The position numbers and the translations under genes are program-made. From Deltaproteobacteria bacterium UBA7527 (lineage in GTDB: Bacteria; Desulfobacterota; Syntrophorhabdia; Syntrophorhabdales; Syntrophorhabdaceae): DNA of 44,425 nucleotides. Where the stretch lies: NCBI GenBank assembly GCA_002478225.1, contig DLMV01000047.1:17220-61644 (forward strand). The letters are read 5' to 3'. Shown in pieces: positions 25,104 to 33,766 of the stretch (within the stretch, counting starts at the first letter, position 1; each line of letters starts with the position of its first letter). A model generated the notes under the pieces. That model had not been told where the DNA came from. It did not search any database and was given only the letters and a program-made list of their open reading frames with translations.

Positions 25104-25406
25104 ATGATCGATTTGACACAACTCACACCGGAGATTGAGAGTATCTGTAAAACATTGCCTGTAAAGCGGTTGGCCGTTTTTGGGTCAGCCCTTACAGAAA
25201 GATTCGGGCCAGCCAGCGACATAGACATACTCGTAGTCTTTGATACAAATATGCAGGTCGATTTTTTCGACAAGTATTTTGAATTAAAGGAAAGTCTGGA
25301 AAAGATATTCGGGCGTCAGGTTGATCTTACCGTTGACAAACCATTCAAAAATCCCGTACTTAGAAACTCAGTTGAAAAAACAAGGACTGTCATCTATGAA
25401 CGATGA
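25104..25406 (+). CDS. mntA: MNT-domain nucleotidyltransferase antitoxin
   Basis: 100 residues from the ATG at 25104 (an upstream in-frame ATG at 25056 precedes the promoter). It is a minimal nucleotidyltransferase: GSALTERFGPASDIDILV contains the GSx..DxD catalytic core, with the third Asp in QVDLTVD. In HEPN/MNT pairs the MNT protein neutralises the HEPN toxin by adding AMP to it. The 11-bp overlap with the HEPN gene downstream shows translational coupling. It looks AT-rich compared with core genes. Confidence 0.9.
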   Translation: MIDLTQLTPEIESICKTLPVKRLAVFGSALTERFGPASDIDILVVFDTNMQVDFFDKYFELKESLEKIFGRQVDLTVDKPFKNPVLRNSVEKTRTVIYER

Positions 25407-25734
25407 GACATGTAAAAATCTTTTCGACATTTTACAGGCAGCAGAAGAGATAGAAACCTTCACCCACGGCATGGACTATCAAACATATAAAGACAGCCCT
25501 GTTGTCCAGAGAGCAGTGGAAAGGGATTTTGAGATTATTGGAGAAGCGCTCAACAGAATCAAGAAAATAGATGAGAGCATCCTAGAGGCAGTATCGGAAC
25601 ATCATCGCATTATTGGTTTTAGAAACATTCTGATACACGGTTATGACACTGTAGATGATCTGATTGTCTGGAATGCCATTGCAAATCATCTGCCTGTTCT
25701 TGTTGAAGAGATCCGAAAACTTCTCGATGCATGA
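25396..25734 (+). CDS. hepT: HEPN-domain toxin (HepT, DUF86)
   Basis: 112 residues starting inside the mntA end (ATG 25396). It is an all-alpha HEPN domain with the RNase motif R-x4-H-x-Y read as RNILIHGY near residues 83-90. In characterised HepT proteins this motif cleaves RNA, and the Tyr is the site AMPylated by MntA. It forms a two-gene type VII toxin-antitoxin module, probably a defence or stability element of the island. Confidence 0.9.
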   Translation: MNDETCKNLFDILQAAEEIETFTHGMDYQTYKDSPVVQRAVERDFEIIGEALNRIKKIDESILEAVSEHHRIIGFRNILIHGYDTVDDLIVWNAIANHLPVLVEEIRKLLDA

Positions 25735-25784
25735 TTGGAAAACCTGGCCTTAAAGTCTGTGAAAACCAACGGGACCATTATTCT

Positions 25785-25949
25785 TTATTTGACGATCCTG
25801 CGTATTATGGCGGCAATCCAGGCAGGGGCATTACGGATATCATAGAGAAGCTGTTTTTTGTCATTGTCCTTAAGCTGTTTTTGTAACCGTGCTATGATCG
25901 AATCGTCGATATGCTTCCGGCCCAGGAACCGCAGGACTAGCCCCCGTTT
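25785..25949 (-). pseudogene. Decayed 3' fragment of a protein gene
   Basis: On the minus strand an open frame of 54 codons without a start ends in TAA at 25787-25785. It reads as a natural protein end (LRFLGRKHIDDSIIARL, then LYDIRNAPAWIAAIIRRIVK). It recalls the C-termini of DUF6088/AbiEi-type antitoxin-like proteins, but that link is from memory and weak. A stop codon (25950-25952) and then repeat element copy 3 (from 25957) replace the rest, so the gene appears truncated at the element boundary. Confidence 0.55.
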
Positions 25950-25956
25950 TCACCGG

Positions 25957-26338
25957 ACACCTATAATGGCAACCAACCTATATTGACGGGCCGCTGTTCA
26001 ATTCAATTGTACTATGAGCAGGAAGGAACTTTGCGGCTCCTATACAGTTCGCCGGGAACCGCTTCGCGAATCGCGGCTTCGAGCATTTTTGTTGCCACCC
26101 GTTCCATTCTTCCACGGGTACCCGGCAGAAGGAACGTTCCGCAGAACAATGTTGCTCGACTACGTTTGCAATGAAACCGTACGTGCTGTCTGAGGCGGGT
26201 ACCCGCCCGAAGGGTGGGTGTGGCGAGTTCACGAATTGAGTGAACTTCGAGCCATCAAGTGGGTAAAAAGCGCAGCGGAGCAGTGAGCGAAACAGTGTTC
26301 CTGCGAAAACAATATTTGAGCAACGGCCTGTCAGTTAA
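25957..26338 (+). mobile_element. MITE-like repeat element, copy 3 (intact)
   Basis: This element fills half of the 758-bp gap before proS. The left terminus ATTGACGGGCCGCTGTTCAA (from 25982) and the right terminus TTGAGCAACGGCCTGTCAGT (26316-26335) are inverted repeats agreeing at about 16 of 20 positions. The interior is rich in perfect palindromes, for example GGCGGGTACCCGCC at 26194-26207 and AGTTCAC/GTGAACT near 26226-26246. It shares its left ~115 bp with copy 2 and its right ~75 bp with copy 1. No transposase. Confidence 0.7.
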
Positions 26339-26349
26339 AACAAAAAACC

Positions 26350-26378
26350 TTGATTAACCGCCTATTATGCAGTAATTT
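26350..26378 (+). promoter_or_regulatory. Candidate proS promoter
   Basis: TTGATT at 26350-26355, a 17-bp spacer and TAATTT at 26373-26378. It would give a leader of about 108 nt that contains GCTGATG-type heptads (26449-26476) just before the AAGGAG ribosome binding site. Confidence 0.5.
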
Positions 26379-26448
26379 TAATCTGTCGGACATCAACGAT
26401 CAGCACACGGCAGGCAGCTTACAACGGTATTCATGAAGGTCCGATTTT

Positions 26449-26476
26449 GCTGATGGCTGACCGCTGAAAGCCATTT
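26449..26476 (+). repeat. Heptad array (GCTGACC-like) in the proS leader
   Basis: Four 7-bp units starting with GCTGATG, ending 17 bp before the proS start codon. Confidence 0.75.
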
Positions 26477-26492
26477 TCTACAAGGAGTCCCA

Positions 26493-28202
26493 ATGCTCTT
26501 TTCAAAGATGTTCATCCCTACGGTCAAGGAAGACCCGAAAGACGCCGATGTCGTAAGCCACAGGCTCATGCTCCGCGGCGGGTTCATCAGGCGCCTTTCA
26601 TCGGGCATCTACACGTGGCTTCCTCTCGGCCTCAGGTCGCTGCGCAAGGTGGAGCGGATCATACGGGAAGAGATGAACAAAAAAGGCGCCCAGGAGATAC
26701 TGATGCCCGGCGTCCAGCCGAAAGAGCTCTGGGTAGAAAGCACGCGGTGGGAGAAATACGGCAAGGAGCTGCTCCGCTTCAAAGACAGGAACGAAAGGGA
26801 GCTTTGCCTTGGCCCCACGCACGAGGAGGTCGTCACCGACCTCGTGAGGCGGGAGGTGCGGTCATACAGGGAGCTTCCCGTTACCCTCTATCAGATACAG
26901 ACGAAGTTCAGGGACGAGATACGTCCCCGTTTCGGCGTCATGCGCGCCCGTGAGTTCTCCATGAAGGATGCCTACAGCTTCGATGCCGACGAGACGGGCG
27001 CTGAAAAGAGCTATATGGATATGTACGATGCCTACATGAATATCTTCAAGCGGTGCGGTTTCCAGTTCAGGGTCGTAGAGGCGGACACGGGACAGATAGG
27101 CGGCAGCTTCAGCCACGAATTCATGGTCCTCGCAGAGACCGGCGAGGACATCATCATCTCCTGCGATACCTGCGGCTATGCCGCGAACCTCGAACGCGCC
27201 GAGGTGGGCATAACGGAAAAGACCGTCACCGCGAAGAAAGGGAACTACAAGCGTGTCGAGACGCCGAACCAGAGAAGGGTCGAAGAGGTCGCGTCGTTCC
27301 TCGGCGTGACAGCGCAGCAGCTCCTGAAGACGATCATATACAATACCGACAAAGGGACGATCGGCGTGCTGATCCGAGGAGACAGGGAGATCAACGAGAC
27401 AAAGCTCAGGAACATCCTTTCCCTCGACCATATGGAGCTCGCCGACGAACATACCATTCAGGACGCAACCGGGGGGCCCCTCGGATTCTCAGGGCCCATC
27501 GGGCTCTCCATCCCGCTCTACGCCGATTGCGACGTGGCATACATGGAGGATCTCGTCATCGGCGGCAATGAAAAGGATGTGCACATCATCAACGTCAATA
27601 CCGGCGACTTCACGGTAAATGGATTTTACGATATCAAGGTCGCCGTTGCCGGCGATAAATGCCCGCGATGCAGCGGCACGCTTACATCGACGAGGGGCAT
27701 TGAGGTTGGGCACATCTTCAAGCTGGGCCTGAAATACAGCAAGGCAATGAATTCGACCTTTCTTGACAAGGATGGAAAAGAACAGTTGATGGTCATGGGC
27801 TGCTACGGCATCGGCGTCGGCAGGACCCTCGCCGCTGCGATCGAACAGGGCAATGACGACAACGGCATGATCCTGCCCATGGCGATAGCGCCCTTCGAGG
27901 TCGATGTCCTCCCCGTCAATAGCTCCCACCGGGAGAGCATGGACCTCGCGGATAGCGTGTACCAGGAACTTCTCGGCAGAGGGATCGACGCCGTGATGGA
28001 TGACAGGAACGAGAGACCCGGCGTGAAGTTCAAGGACTGCGACCTCATCGGCATACCGCTCCGCGTGACGATCGGGGAGCGGAACCTGAAGGAAGGCCTC
28101 GTCGAGATAAAGATAAGGAACGAAAAGGAATCGCAGAGGATAAAGAAAGAGGAAGTCGCAGGGAGGATCGCCGGCTATGTTGAAGAGCTTAAACGTTGGT
28201 GA
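26493..28202 (+). CDS. proS: Prolyl-tRNA synthetase (bacterial type)
   Basis: 569 residues, full length. Class II catalytic motifs are present: RLSSGIYTWLPLG, a motif 2 region TKFRDEIRPRFGVMRAREFSMKDAYSF, and GIGVGRTLAA as motif 3. The YbaK-like editing insertion (about residues 235-385, with FLGVTAQQLLKT) clears alanyl-tRNA-Pro. The C-terminal anticodon-binding domain includes VDVLPVN. AAGGAG precedes the ATG. The peptidase gene downstream overlaps by 26 bp, so they are co-transcribed. Confidence 0.96.
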   Translation: MLFSKMFIPTVKEDPKDADVVSHRLMLRGGFIRRLSSGIYTWLPLGLRSLRKVERIIREEMNKKGAQEILMPGVQPKELWVESTRWEKYGKELLRFKDRNERELCLGPTHEEVVTDLVRREVRSYRELPVTLYQIQTKFRDEIRPRFGVMRAREFSMKDAYSFDADETGAEKSYMDMYDAYMNIFKRCGFQFRVVEADTGQIGGSFSHEFMVLAETGEDIIISCDTCGYAANLERAEVGITEKTVTAKKGNYKRVETPNQRRVEEVASFLGVTAQQLLKTIIYNTDKGTIGVLIRGDREINETKLRNILSLDHMELADEHTIQDATGGPLGFSGPIGLSIPLYADCDVAYMEDLVIGGNEKDVHIINVNTGDFTVNGFYDIKVAVAGDKCPRCSGTLTSTRGIEVGHIFKLGLKYSKAMNSTFLDKDGKEQLMVMGCYGIGVGRTLAAAIEQGNDDNGMILPMAIAPFEVDVLPVNSSHRESMDLADSVYQELLGRGIDAVMDDRNERPGVKFKDCDLIGIPLRVTIGERNLKEGLVEIKIRNEKESQRIKKEEVAGRIAGYVEELKRW

Positions 28203-29379
28203 ACTGACACCAAAAGACGAGATACACGCCCGGATCAATAATCTGAAAGCAAGAATGGAGGAACAGGGAATCGCTCTCGCGATCATCCTCCAGAATGTTG
28301 ACCTCTTTTATTTCACCGGTAGCCTGCAGAAAGGCGTCCTTGCCGTATCCGCTGACAGAGACCCTGTGTTCTTCGTGGAGAAAAGCCTCGCGAGGGCTGA
28401 GGAAGAGACACCCCTTGAGATCACCCCCATCAAGAAAGACAAGGATATAAAGGATATCTTAAGCGACCTCGGGGCGCTGCGCGGACGATGCGGAATGGAG
28501 CTCGATGTCCTGCCTGTGCTTGTATTCGAGCGGTGGAAGAGCATCCTCGGGTACGACAATATCGTTGATGTCTGGCCTTTGATACGTGACCTGCGGATCA
28601 TAAAGAGCTCTTTCGAGATACGGCAGGTAAAACGGTCAGGAGAGATCATCTCGCGCGTCTTTGAAAAGGCGAAAGAGATCGTCCGTGAAGGCATGCGGGA
28701 GGTAGACATCGCAGCAGTCCTTGAGTCTGAAGGCAGGATGCATGGTCATCAGGGATTTTTGCGGATGAGGGGACTGAACCAGGAGATGATGAACATCTAC
28801 ATTACCCATGGTCTTTCAGGTACCATTGTATCGGGCGCCGACGTCCCTATCTCCGGGGCCGGCGTTACCCATGCTATTCCCCAGGGACCGTCGGTCAACA
28901 GGGCACAGAGAGGCATCCCCCTTCTCATCGATTACGGCGCCGGTTATAACGGCTACATTACCGACGAGACCCGCGCCTATGCGGTAGGGGAATTAAAGGA
29001 CATCTATCTGAAAGGACACGCGGTGGCCCGTGAGATCATCGAAGAGACAATGGATTTTGCGAAGGAAGGTATCGATGGGACCGAGGTCTTCATGAGGGCG
29101 CTCCACAAGGCAAAACATGAAGGGCTGGAGGAGTATTTCATGGGCTATGGCGAGGGAAAGGTGGGATTTATCGGCCACGGACTGGGTCTCGAGATAAACG
29201 AGCTCCCTGTGATCACGCCGCGGCACAAGATCATCCTCCAGGAAGGTATGATATTTGCCTTCGAGCCGAAATTCATCTTTCCCGGGGAAGGCTCCGTCGG
29301 CATCGAGGTCGACTTTATTGTGCGAAAGAACGGACTTGAGCGAGTGACGGACTCGTCGATAGACATTGTGTATGTCTGA
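28177..29379 (+). CDS. M24-family Xaa-Pro aminopeptidase
   Basis: 400 residues. The N-terminal creatinase-like domain (ILQNVDLFYFTGSLQKG) is followed by the pita-bread catalytic domain with its five metal ligands in order: Asp in LIDYGAGYNGYITDETR (two), His in GHGLGLE, Glu in FEPKF and Glu in GIEVDF. It removes N-terminal residues ahead of proline, using two Mn or Co ions in the cytoplasm. It overlaps the end of proS by 26 bp; GGGAGG precedes the ATG. Confidence 0.9.
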   Translation: MLKSLNVGELTPKDEIHARINNLKARMEEQGIALAIILQNVDLFYFTGSLQKGVLAVSADRDPVFFVEKSLARAEEETPLEITPIKKDKDIKDILSDLGALRGRCGMELDVLPVLVFERWKSILGYDNIVDVWPLIRDLRIIKSSFEIRQVKRSGEIISRVFEKAKEIVREGMREVDIAAVLESEGRMHGHQGFLRMRGLNQEMMNIYITHGLSGTIVSGADVPISGAGVTHAIPQGPSVNRAQRGIPLLIDYGAGYNGYITDETRAYAVGELKDIYLKGHAVAREIIEETMDFAKEGIDGTEVFMRALHKAKHEGLEEYFMGYGEGKVGFIGHGLGLEINELPVITPRHKIILQEGMIFAFEPKFIFPGEGSVGIEVDFIVRKNGLERVTDSSIDIVYV

Positions 29380-29426
29380 TATAAAGCTCGTTCGGCGGGC
29401 AGAAGAGCAGACATGAGAGAGGACAG

Positions 29427-30740
29427 ATGGACCTGACAAAGATCGAACCCTTTGAGATATGTTCGATACGACCGCCGACGGAGAATTTCAGCCTTACCTT
29501 CCGGCTCACGCGGAACTGCGGATGGAACCGGTGCATGTTCTGCCCGGTCTACAAGGAAGGCGTGAAATTCAGCAGGAGGAGCATTGAAGAAGTAAGACAG
29601 GATGTTGACAGGGCAAAAGAACTGGATGGCCTTCTTGCACATTACATCCCCAGCATTCCTTCCTCGGGAGACAGCGATTACCGGGAGGCAGAGCTTCTGA
29701 TCGGAGAGATAAAGGTCGCTCAGGCAAAGGCGGGGAAAAAAGAACCGGCGCACAGGAAAAGAGGCTCAAAGACGGAAACGAAGAGGGGCGCTGTCAGAAC
29801 CGGTGAGGAGGATAAACGCTCCTCCTGGTTCTCAACCTGGTTTAAAGATGAGCCCACGCTGGAGGACAGCGTATACCACCTCCTTGCCTGGCGGATGAAC
29901 GGTGCGCAGACATGTTTTCTCGGCGATTCAGACGCCTTGTTCCTCTCGTCGGATTTTTTTGCAGAGGCAATAAGCTATATCAAAGAGATGTTCCCCACGC
30001 TCAATCGCTTTACCGTCTATGGCAGGACACAGTCCGCAGTAAAGAGGGAACAGGAAGAGATTAAGGCCTTCCGGAAGGCAGGGCTGGACCGTATCCACTT
30101 CGGCGTCGAAAGCGGGAACGATACGGTATTGAAGTTCATGAAAAAAGGGGCGAGCGGCGCAGAACATGTCGTCGCATGCCAAAAAACGAGGGAAGCCGGC
30201 ATATCTCCTTCGGTATACATAATGCCCGGACTGGGCGGCGCACAATGGTCAACGGAGCATGCCGTTGATACGGCGCGGGTGCTTACCGAAGCAAGACCTG
30301 ATTATGTGCGTCTCCGCAGCCTCGAGATCTTTCCCGGAACAGGCCTTGCAGAGGCTGTAGCGAAGGGCGAATTCATGGAGGCCTCAGAAGAACAGGTTGT
30401 GCGCGAGATAAGAATACTTGTTGAAAATATCAAGACCGATATGGTCATTGTGAGCGACAGCGCATCAAACCTTTTGGATGTGAGTGGAAGGCTGCCTGAG
30501 GACAGGGCGAAGATGCTGAAGGTCATCGATGAATACCTCGTCCTTTCGCCAAAAGGAAAGCTCGCCTTCAGCCTCTCCTCACGCCTCCGTTCCTTCATAG
30601 GCCAGTATGGAGGACTGACACAGGACATCATGGCGGCCTTGCAGCCCTATATACAGGGAGACCAGGTCAATGTCTCCGGGGCATCCGAAGAAGAGATCGG
30701 GACGATCATCAGGCTCATCCGCTCAAAGCTGATGCCGTAA
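29427..30740 (+). CDS. Radical SAM protein with CX4CX2C cluster motif
   Basis: 437 residues. The Fe-S motif is C31-x4-C36-x2-C39 (TRNCGWNRCMFC), one residue longer than the canonical CX3CX2C. Later radical-SAM barrel signatures are FLGDSDALFL, RIHFGVESGNDTVLKFMKKG and VYIMPGLGG. A Lys/Arg-rich insertion (about residues 104-135) separates the first strand from the rest and may contact nucleic acid. It is third in the proS-peptidase run, with GAGAGGA as ribosome binding site. Reaction unknown. Confidence 0.85.
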   Translation: MDLTKIEPFEICSIRPPTENFSLTFRLTRNCGWNRCMFCPVYKEGVKFSRRSIEEVRQDVDRAKELDGLLAHYIPSIPSSGDSDYREAELLIGEIKVAQAKAGKKEPAHRKRGSKTETKRGAVRTGEEDKRSSWFSTWFKDEPTLEDSVYHLLAWRMNGAQTCFLGDSDALFLSSDFFAEAISYIKEMFPTLNRFTVYGRTQSAVKREQEEIKAFRKAGLDRIHFGVESGNDTVLKFMKKGASGAEHVVACQKTREAGISPSVYIMPGLGGAQWSTEHAVDTARVLTEARPDYVRLRSLEIFPGTGLAEAVAKGEFMEASEEQVVREIRILVENIKTDMVIVSDSASNLLDVSGRLPEDRAKMLKVIDEYLVLSPKGKLAFSLSSRLRSFIGQYGGLTQDIMAALQPYIQGDQVNVSGASEEEIGTIIRLIRSKLMP

Positions 30741-30792
30741 AATCAAACAGACGTACATGCGTGGAAGCGGGCATGATCGTCCACATTCCGCA

Positions 30793-30820
30793 TATGCGCA
30801 TATACGCTTTCACGGGCAAT
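30793..30820 (+). repeat. CGCATA-rich octamer-like repeat upstream of the FAD-oxidase fusion
   Basis: Words such as TGCGCATA recur about every 8 bp. It matches the end of the tupA-tupB gap at about 22 of 28 positions. It ends 8 bp before the -35 box of the fusion gene. Confidence 0.5.
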
Positions 30821-30827
30821 TAAGGCG

Positions 30828-30856
30828 TTGAAAATTATGTATGACTTAGTTATAAT
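30828..30856 (+). promoter_or_regulatory. Strong promoter giving a leaderless mRNA for the oxidase-GGDEF-HD fusion
   Basis: TTGAAA at 30828-30833, a 17-bp spacer and a perfect TATAAT at 30851-30856. Six nt separate the -10 from the ATG at 30863, so +1 falls on the start codon. There is no ribosome binding site. Confidence 0.8.
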
Positions 30857-30862
30857 TGTGCG

Positions 30863-33691
30863 ATGGATTTCGACTCTTTTGTTAGACCTCTCCGGACATT
30901 CTTAAAAGACGATCAGATCATCCTCGACAAAGAAGGGCTTTCCCATTTTTCTTATGACGCAACGGAAAGGCAGTCCATGCCGCAGGTCGTTCTCATGCCT
31001 GAAGCCACCGAAGAGGTCTCTAAGATCATGAAGCTCGCCTGGGAGTTCGACGTTCCCGTCACGCCGCAGGGCGGCAGAACAGGGCTCTCCGGAGGCGGGA
31101 TACCGTTGATGGGCGGTGCGGTGCTTTCCCTGCTCCGGTTCAAAAGGATCATCGAGATCGACGAGAAGAACATGCTTGCGGTGGTGGAGCCGGGGGTGAT
31201 ATCCAGCGATTTCCAGCAGGAACTGCGGAAGTACAACCTTTTTTTTCCGCCCGATCCTTCAAGCACCGTTGAGAGCACATTGGGTGGAAATGTGGCTGAG
31301 AACGCCGGTTACACACGCGCCGTGAAATACGGCGTGACGCGGGATTATGTCCTCGGCCTTGAGGCGGTCCTTCCCTACGGCGAGATCATACAGGTCGGCC
31401 GCAAAACCGTTAAGAACGTTACGGGCTACGATATGACAGCCCTTCTTGTAGGATCCGAGGGTACCCTCGCGATCATCACAAAGATCATCTTTAAGCTTCT
31501 TCCGAGACCAAAGGTAAGAAAGACCATAATCCTCTATCTTAATAACCTCGTTCACGCCGCGGATCTGGTGGTGCAGGTTTTCAAGGCCGGCATCATACCC
31601 TGCGCCATGGAGCTTGTTGACAACATAACGATCAATGCCATCGCCGATTACATCAACACGCCTCTGAAGCGTGAAGCCGATGCTATGGTCCTCATCGAAG
31701 TGGATGGCCACCACGATGGAGCTGCGAGCGACGAGGCGCAGGAGATCCTCTCATTGTGCAACAGCTTCGACGGCATAATAGAGGCGCGGCTTGCGGCGAC
31801 CGAAGATGAGGCTGAGCGTTTCTGGATCATACGGCGGGAGGCGCTCCCCGCCCTGAAGGCAATGAAAAAAGACCACCTTGAGGCAGATGTGGTCGTCCCC
31901 CGCTACAAGCTGCCTTTTCTCGTAAAGGCTATCGGGGAGATCGAACATGCCCCGGCGATCAACATCGCTACCTTCGGACATGCAGGGGACGGGAACCTTC
32001 ACGTAACAATAATGCACCGCCGGAGAAACTTCGCCGAGCTGGATGAGGCATACAGTATCCTGGAGGCGGTCTACAAGAAGACCGTTGAGATGGGGGGCAG
32101 CTTAACGGGCGAGCACGGCGTCGGCATTACCGTTAAAGATTATCTCCGCCTTCAGATGAGCGATGCGGAGATAGCGCTGATGAAAAGGATAAAGGGCGCC
32201 TTTGACCCGAAGGGTATTCTCAATCCCGGAAAGATATTTGCGGATAACGGGAAAACCGCCTGCATGAAGGATCAGTCCGGGCTAAGCGAAGGGAAATACC
32301 GCTCGATCGTGGAGTCGACCGATGACGCAGTCTATATGGTCGATGCGGACTGCACATACCTCTTTGCCAATGAAAAGGTCCTGGCGGGATTTGGCCTGCC
32401 GGAGCACGCCGTCATCGGAAAAAGGTATGATGATTTCCATACCTTTGAGGATTCCAGGGAGTTCCGCAATGTTGTCGATAGGGTCTTTGAAACAGGGGAA
32501 TCTCACCGGTATGAACACAAAAATACCAAGGCAGACCGCTATTTTCTGAGAACGCTGAGCCCTGTAAAGGATGCCCTCACACACAAGACAAAACACGTAA
32601 CTGTCGTCTCAAAGGAAATAACGGAGCTGAAAAAGACAGAGGAGAAATTAAAATATCTCAGCCTCCATGATGTTCTGACCGGCCTTTACAACCGCGCATA
32701 TTTTGAAGAGGAGATGCGCCGTGTTGACACCGGTCGTTTTGATCTCGTCGGCCTTATCGTCTGCGATATCGACGGACTGAAGCTTGTCAACGATACGCTG
32801 GGGCATGACAGGGGCGACGATCTCATCCGGACCGCGGCGAAGGTCATCAGGGAATCTTTTCGTGAAAGCGACGTCGTGGCCAGGGTTGGAGGCGATGAGT
32901 TCGCAATACTCCTTCCAAACAGCCCCCAATCAAAGGTGGAGAACATCTGCACGAGGATCAAGAACGCGATCGCGGCGTACAACAAAACAAACCCGAAGCT
33001 GCCTTTGAGCGTCTCCACCGGATACGCAGTAAGGAGCGGCTATACAAAAAGCGTCTCTGAGCTTTACAGGGAAGCTGACAACAATATGTACAAAGAAAAG
33101 CTGTCCGGCAGCGTAAATGCCAAGAATGCGATCATCCAGAACCTTATAAACACCGTTGTGGTAAAGAGCCGGACAGACCAGGATGCCCGCGAACGTTTTC
33201 AGAAGATGGCCGCTGCCCTCGCCGCTGCTGTCGATCTGCCCGAAGAACGCATCAGAGATATTCAGCTGCTTGCGCAATTTCATGATATAGGCAATGCAGG
33301 CATCCATGAGCAGATCCTTTTCAAGCCCGATCGTCTCTCGTCCAATGAGCTCCTTGAAGTGCAGAAACATACCGATATAGGCCGACGCATCGCCCAGGCA
33401 ACGCCTGAGCTTGCCCATATTGCCGACTTCATTCTCAAGCACCATGAGTGGTGGAACGGGAATGGCTATCCTCTCGGCCTGAAAGGCGAGGAGATCCCGC
33501 TGGAGAGCAGGATCATAGCGCTGGTATGCGCCTACGATGCTATGACCAATCCCCGTCCGCACAGAGGAGCGATGTTGCAACGAGAGGCAATTGCAGAATT
33601 ACGGAAGTGTTCAGGAACCCAGTTCGATCCTCGCCTCGTCGAGAAATTCATAGAAACAATATCCTCTGAACAAACCCATATTTTCCATTAG
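30863..33691 (+). CDS. Fusion of GlcD-type FAD oxidase with PAS, GGDEF and HD-GYP domains
   Basis: 942 residues in one frame. Residues 1-460 are a complete FAD-linked oxidase (VTPQGGRTGLSGGG, DPSSTVESTLGGNVAENAG, GEHGVGITVKDYL, ending DPKGILNPGKIF), as in glycolate and D-lactate dehydrogenases. Residues ~475-595 are PAS (YRSIVESTDDAVYMVD). Residues ~600-775 are GGDEF, intact at G676-F680 with an RxxD site (R667-D670). Residues ~785-935 are HD-GYP: H807-D808, HHE at 860-862 and GNGYP. HD-GYP looks impaired: HDIGN replaces HDxGK, and the usual metal-binding Asp before YDAM is Cys (LVCAYDAM). An internal ATG at 32264 could start a separate sensor protein, but no ribosome binding site precedes it. 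Confidence 0.85.
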   Translation: MDFDSFVRPLRTFLKDDQIILDKEGLSHFSYDATERQSMPQVVLMPEATEEVSKIMKLAWEFDVPVTPQGGRTGLSGGGIPLMGGAVLSLLRFKRIIEIDEKNMLAVVEPGVISSDFQQELRKYNLFFPPDPSSTVESTLGGNVAENAGYTRAVKYGVTRDYVLGLEAVLPYGEIIQVGRKTVKNVTGYDMTALLVGSEGTLAIITKIIFKLLPRPKVRKTIILYLNNLVHAADLVVQVFKAGIIPCAMELVDNITINAIADYINTPLKREADAMVLIEVDGHHDGAASDEAQEILSLCNSFDGIIEARLAATEDEAERFWIIRREALPALKAMKKDHLEADVVVPRYKLPFLVKAIGEIEHAPAINIATFGHAGDGNLHVTIMHRRRNFAELDEAYSILEAVYKKTVEMGGSLTGEHGVGITVKDYLRLQMSDAEIALMKRIKGAFDPKGILNPGKIFADNGKTACMKDQSGLSEGKYRSIVESTDDAVYMVDADCTYLFANEKVLAGFGLPEHAVIGKRYDDFHTFEDSREFRNVVDRVFETGESHRYEHKNTKADRYFLRTLSPVKDALTHKTKHVTVVSKEITELKKTEEKLKYLSLHDVLTGLYNRAYFEEEMRRVDTGRFDLVGLIVCDIDGLKLVNDTLGHDRGDDLIRTAAKVIRESFRESDVVARVGGDEFAILLPNSPQSKVENICTRIKNAIAAYNKTNPKLPLSVSTGYAVRSGYTKSVSELYREADNNMYKEKLSGSVNAKNAIIQNLINTVVVKSRTDQDARERFQKMAAALAAAVDLPEERIRDIQLLAQFHDIGNAGIHEQILFKPDRLSSNELLEVQKHTDIGRRIAQATPELAHIADFILKHHEWWNGNGYPLGLKGEEIPLESRIIALVCAYDAMTNPRPHRGAMLQREAIAELRKCSGTQFDPRLVEKFIETISSEQTHIFH

Positions 33692-33766
33692 GATGAGCAT
33701 TGGCGTATCTTGTTAAATCCTCATATCGAAGCACGAAATCCTGAGCACCAAATACAAAGCAATCTC

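Noticed and set aside
32264..32290. A separate gene start within the oxidase-GGDEF-HD ORF.
   Set aside because: The ATG at 32264 has no ribosome binding site and no promoter that I can see, and the frame is open across the junction, so one fusion protein is the simpler reading.
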